In this document: positions 60,966-64,000 of the stretch, in pieces
Layout: every line of letters starts with the position of its first letter
How positions within the stretch are numbered: position 1 is the stretch's first letter
Notes under the pieces: model-generated
Seen by the model: only the letters and a program-made list of their open reading frames with translations
What the model was told of the DNA's origin: nothing
Databases searched by the model: none
Position numbers and translations under genes: made by a program
From: Phocoena phocoena
Lineage: Eukaryota; Chordata; Mammalia; Artiodactyla; Phocoenidae
NCBI RefSeq assembly: GCF_963924675.1
Contig: NC_089232.1
Coordinates: 28,656,842 to 28,720,841, forward strand
Length of the DNA: 64,000 nt
Direction of reading: 5' to 3'

Positions 60966-61592
60966 CTCATTGTGTTCAACATTTATTTTTGTTTTAATGT
61001 GGGAATGATAAATAAGAGATGGAAGGGACATAAAACCAAATTGTAACAGCTTACCTAGTGAATTTTCTGCCCTGCTGTTGGATGTGGATGGAGCTGTGAG
61101 TAAAGAAAACACAAAGGACAGTAAGACAGAAAGGTAGAGTGATAAGGCAGGTGACAAAGGACCTGAGGGCTACCAGGGCTGAGTCACTTCAGGGATTTGG
61201 GAAAAAGAATAGTAGTTAGCTTAGAGAGATAAATTTAGTTGACTTTTTTTTTTCTAACATAAAAACATTTTAATTGTTTTGATATCCATGGGAGGGATTA
61301 ATATTTGTTATTTAAAAATTTCATATACTCTATAATGATGTATGTGACCAGGAATGTGAGGATCATTCAAAAATCCCACTACTCACAGATAATCTTTTGG
61401 TGAAAAGATTTTATATTTTTAATCTATGGATAAATGAGAATCATTTGTATAATACATATACATGTGAGTATTGAGTATATACATATTTGCAAAAATGAAC
61501 TTAAGCTATATATACAAACTATATAGCCTTTTATTCACATCTTAGACCTAATATCCATAAGTATACCAAATCATTTAAAATATTTTATATAG

Positions 61593-61649
61593 TATTTATA
61601 TAATTATATAATAACTATACAGTTAAATAGTTATATAATTATATAAATA
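61593..61649. other. AT-rich quasi-palindrome
   Basis: Left arm 61593-61618, spacer 61619-61626, right arm 61627-61649. The outer 18 bp pair perfectly and the inner 5 bp (ACTAT/ATAGT) pair after a 3-nt bulge. All arm bases are A or T except one C and one G near the centre. Confidence 0.9.
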
Positions 61650-63509
61650 CCATAATATAAGTTTTCCTCTGTTTCTGGACATTGCATTGTTTCTAATATT
61701 TTTAAAGTAGCGTTTTTTTTCTTAATATGCAAAGCTTTATACTAGGCACTGGGTGGGCAAGGTTAAGGAAGGCAGAGAATCTAAAATGAAAAAGACATAG
61801 TTCTGCCTTCTGGGAACTCATAAGCCAGTGAAACTGAATCAGATGCTAAAAGCTTTCAAAGTAAGTGTTTTTCTTACTTTGAGTGTGTGGTGGTTTGTGC
61901 AAAAACTCTTTAAGTCAGGTTTAATATGACTCAATTGCTTTTCAGTCCTTTGTTGATATACCTGGGCAGAAAGATTGCCAAATTTTGATAGAGTTTGGTA
62001 TTCTAAGAAGTATTGTAAACTAGTTGCAGTTAGGAGTAAAAAACTGTTCCTGCAATTTTCATATGTGGTTCCACAGAACCCTAGAATTGCATGAGAACTC
62101 TATGGGGGTTCATTGAAAGAAAGAACAATTTTAGAGGGTGTGTCTTTTCCAGTGTTTACATGTAATCCCACGATAGTATTTGAAGATCTAGGTTATAAAA
62201 CAATACCACAGAATAGCTTCATAGCCTTTCCACTTTAATATGGGATCAAGATGGATTTCTTCCTTATAGTTTTCTTCTTAGTTATGTTTATAAGGTCAGA
62301 ACAAAACCAGTTCAAATATTACTATTTGGTAACTTTGTTACCAGATCACATAAGTCTTTTAAAATCATTGAATAAGTGAACAGTTGGCTTTCTCCTGTGC
62401 TTTCTCCTTATCTCTTACGGTTACCCTGTGGTTTATTTTCGGGTCCATCATCTCTCCTTTCAAAAGTACTCCAAAACATGTTTTCTTCCAAGAATCTTCT
62501 TACGGAGTTTTCTTACAGAAGGGATAGCAAAGGAGGTAGAGAAAATAATATAAATAGAAAAAAGATAAAATATATCTAGGAGTTTGTGCACTTCTAATCT
62601 TACTACTGTCTGAATTTTATCTGGTTTAAATTGTGATCTTCAACTCCAGGGATCTTGTTTCTTGAATGGAATAAATAATGTCAGCCTGTCCATTTGTGAA
62701 AAAGGAATCTTAGGAAGAAAGAGCAGATGGTTGGAGCCATTGTGTTTCTTACCCAGCTGGGAAGAATACTATTTTCAAATGTTATTTCCGTTGTGTTTGA
62801 TACAGCTCAAGGACCTATTTCCAGCACCTTTTTTATTTGGCCATGTGTTTTTCCCAACTCATTGTACAAAAAGAACTCTGGTCAAGACTTTGATTATAGG
62901 AATTAACCAGGCATTGTGACTAGCAAGATTAAAAGCCTTCACAGACAAATTGTGTTAGTTCTCTTTTTTTAGATACTCTAGTTTTAGAAATAACTTTATG
63001 AACTGAAATTAGGCCATCCTGTTTCATTGCTAGTGGAGAGAAGGAACTTAGAAAGTTGTCATCTTATATGGTGTATGCCTCTGGCAGCAAAAGTATTTTC
63101 AATTATTAATATTGTTTTTAATAAATTAAGAACTCAATATTGTTAGGAAATCAATGAACATGATTTTAGGGGAAATGCCCTTTCTTACCAAACTACACTG
63201 CCATCTACTTTTCCTGAGATCTTGAGGCATGTAGCTGGTTTTTAAAGATGAAAACTTGCGTGGCTAACATTTTATATACTTGGTTAAAAGTATAGATTTT
63301 ACATAAACATTAGTCCTCTGCTTTGGACAAATGCTTTCATGTGCTACTCAATAGATTATCCTTTGTCTACTGACATACTGGAATTTCTTGTCAAGATTCT
63401 TATCAAGAGATTAATTCACTCAACACTAATTGAAAGCCTATATTATATCAGGTTTTGTGCTTGGAATTAAAAAACTTAAAATACATAGCTCTTGCCCCTA
63501 AGAAGCTTA

Positions 63510-63636
63510 AATTTTTTTTTTTTTTTGTGGCCATGCTATGGCTTGTGGGATCTTAGTTCGCCGACCAGGTATCGAACCCGGGCCCCCTGCAATGGAAGCA
63601 CAGAGTCCTAACCTCGGGACTGCCAGGGAATTCCCA
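63510..63636 (-). mobile_element. CHR-1-like SINE
   Basis: T-run at the left, 'GGATCTTAGTTCGCCGACCA' and 'ATCGAACCCGGGCCCCCTGC' in the body, and TGCCAGGGAATTCCC at the right. The 15 bp duplication CCCCTAAGAAGCTTA (63495-63509 and 63637-63651) is perfect. It lies in an older repeat (63415-63780). Confidence 0.95.
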
Positions 63637-64000
63637 CCCCTAAGAAGCTTAGAACCTAATGAGCATGATAGACTAATCAGTGATCATAGTATGATACCAT
63701 GGTGGAGGTGTGCATGTAGGGTTTTGCATGCTCAGAGAGGCATTTACATCATACTGAGATAAGTTTTGAGAGAGAATATGAGTTGGCTAGATGAATAAGG
63801 GTGAGGTCCTCTTCTAGACAGAAAAAAATCATCTGTTTTAGGGATTGAAGGTTTGTATTCAGAGAGCTATGATGAGGCCTGAGTGAAGGGTATATTTGTG
63901 GAAGTGTGTTGAGAGATGAGAACAAAGAGGTATGCTGTAACTAAATCATTATGGGCTTTATATAATAAGTTAAAAGAGTTACAATTTTTTTTTTTTTGAG

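Overview
This is mammalian nuclear DNA: AT-rich, dense in old LINE-1, L2, MIR, MaLR and hAT relics, with a few short coding exons separated by long introns. The abundant SINEs have a tRNA-like head reading GGGCTTCCCTGGTGG in sense and belong to the CHR type of cetaceans, hippos and ruminants. With cetartiodactyl-type LINE-1 and no Bov-B, Bov-tA or pig PRE-1 elements noticed, they point to a whale or dolphin. The species is inferred from repeats only.

The one recognised functional gene is EXOC6B (SEC15B), an exocyst subunit, on the + strand. Four consecutive internal exons are present at 4130-4177, 5847-5937, 6050-6095 and 24911-25115. They read continuously in phase and encode about 130 residues of the N-terminal part. 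No 5' or 3' end of the main transcript is visible, so the window is the inside of a large gene: the tail of one intron, two short introns, an 18.8 kb intron and at least 38.9 kb of the next.

Layout: 1-4129 is intron with old L1 and an hAT relic. 4178-7304 has L2 and MIR fossils, three exons and an old repeat. 7305-13113 is a nearly complete sense-strand LINE-1 with a 9 bp target-site duplication and both ORFs broken. 13380-24600 is a graveyard of old antisense L1 with later SINEs, including four stacked within 1 kb. 24911-25115 is the last exon seen. 25116-37400 is intron with an MLT1-like LTR, MIR, L2 and L1 tails and one young SINE. 37406-38391 is a SINE-into-SINE nest. 38535-40849 is an antisense DNAJA1 processed pseudogene. 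40850-64000 is intron with scattered repeats, a SINE that appears to carry a 3' transduced flank (47949-48159), a short young L1 tail (56292-56567), a 13 bp perfect hairpin (57200-57232), an AT-rich quasi-palindrome (61593-61649) and a small templated-insertion scar (52104-52162).

I see no CRISPR array, operon, tRNA or rRNA gene and no clear new multi-gene system. What is of interest is retrotransposition history and DNA-repair scars inside a conserved gene.
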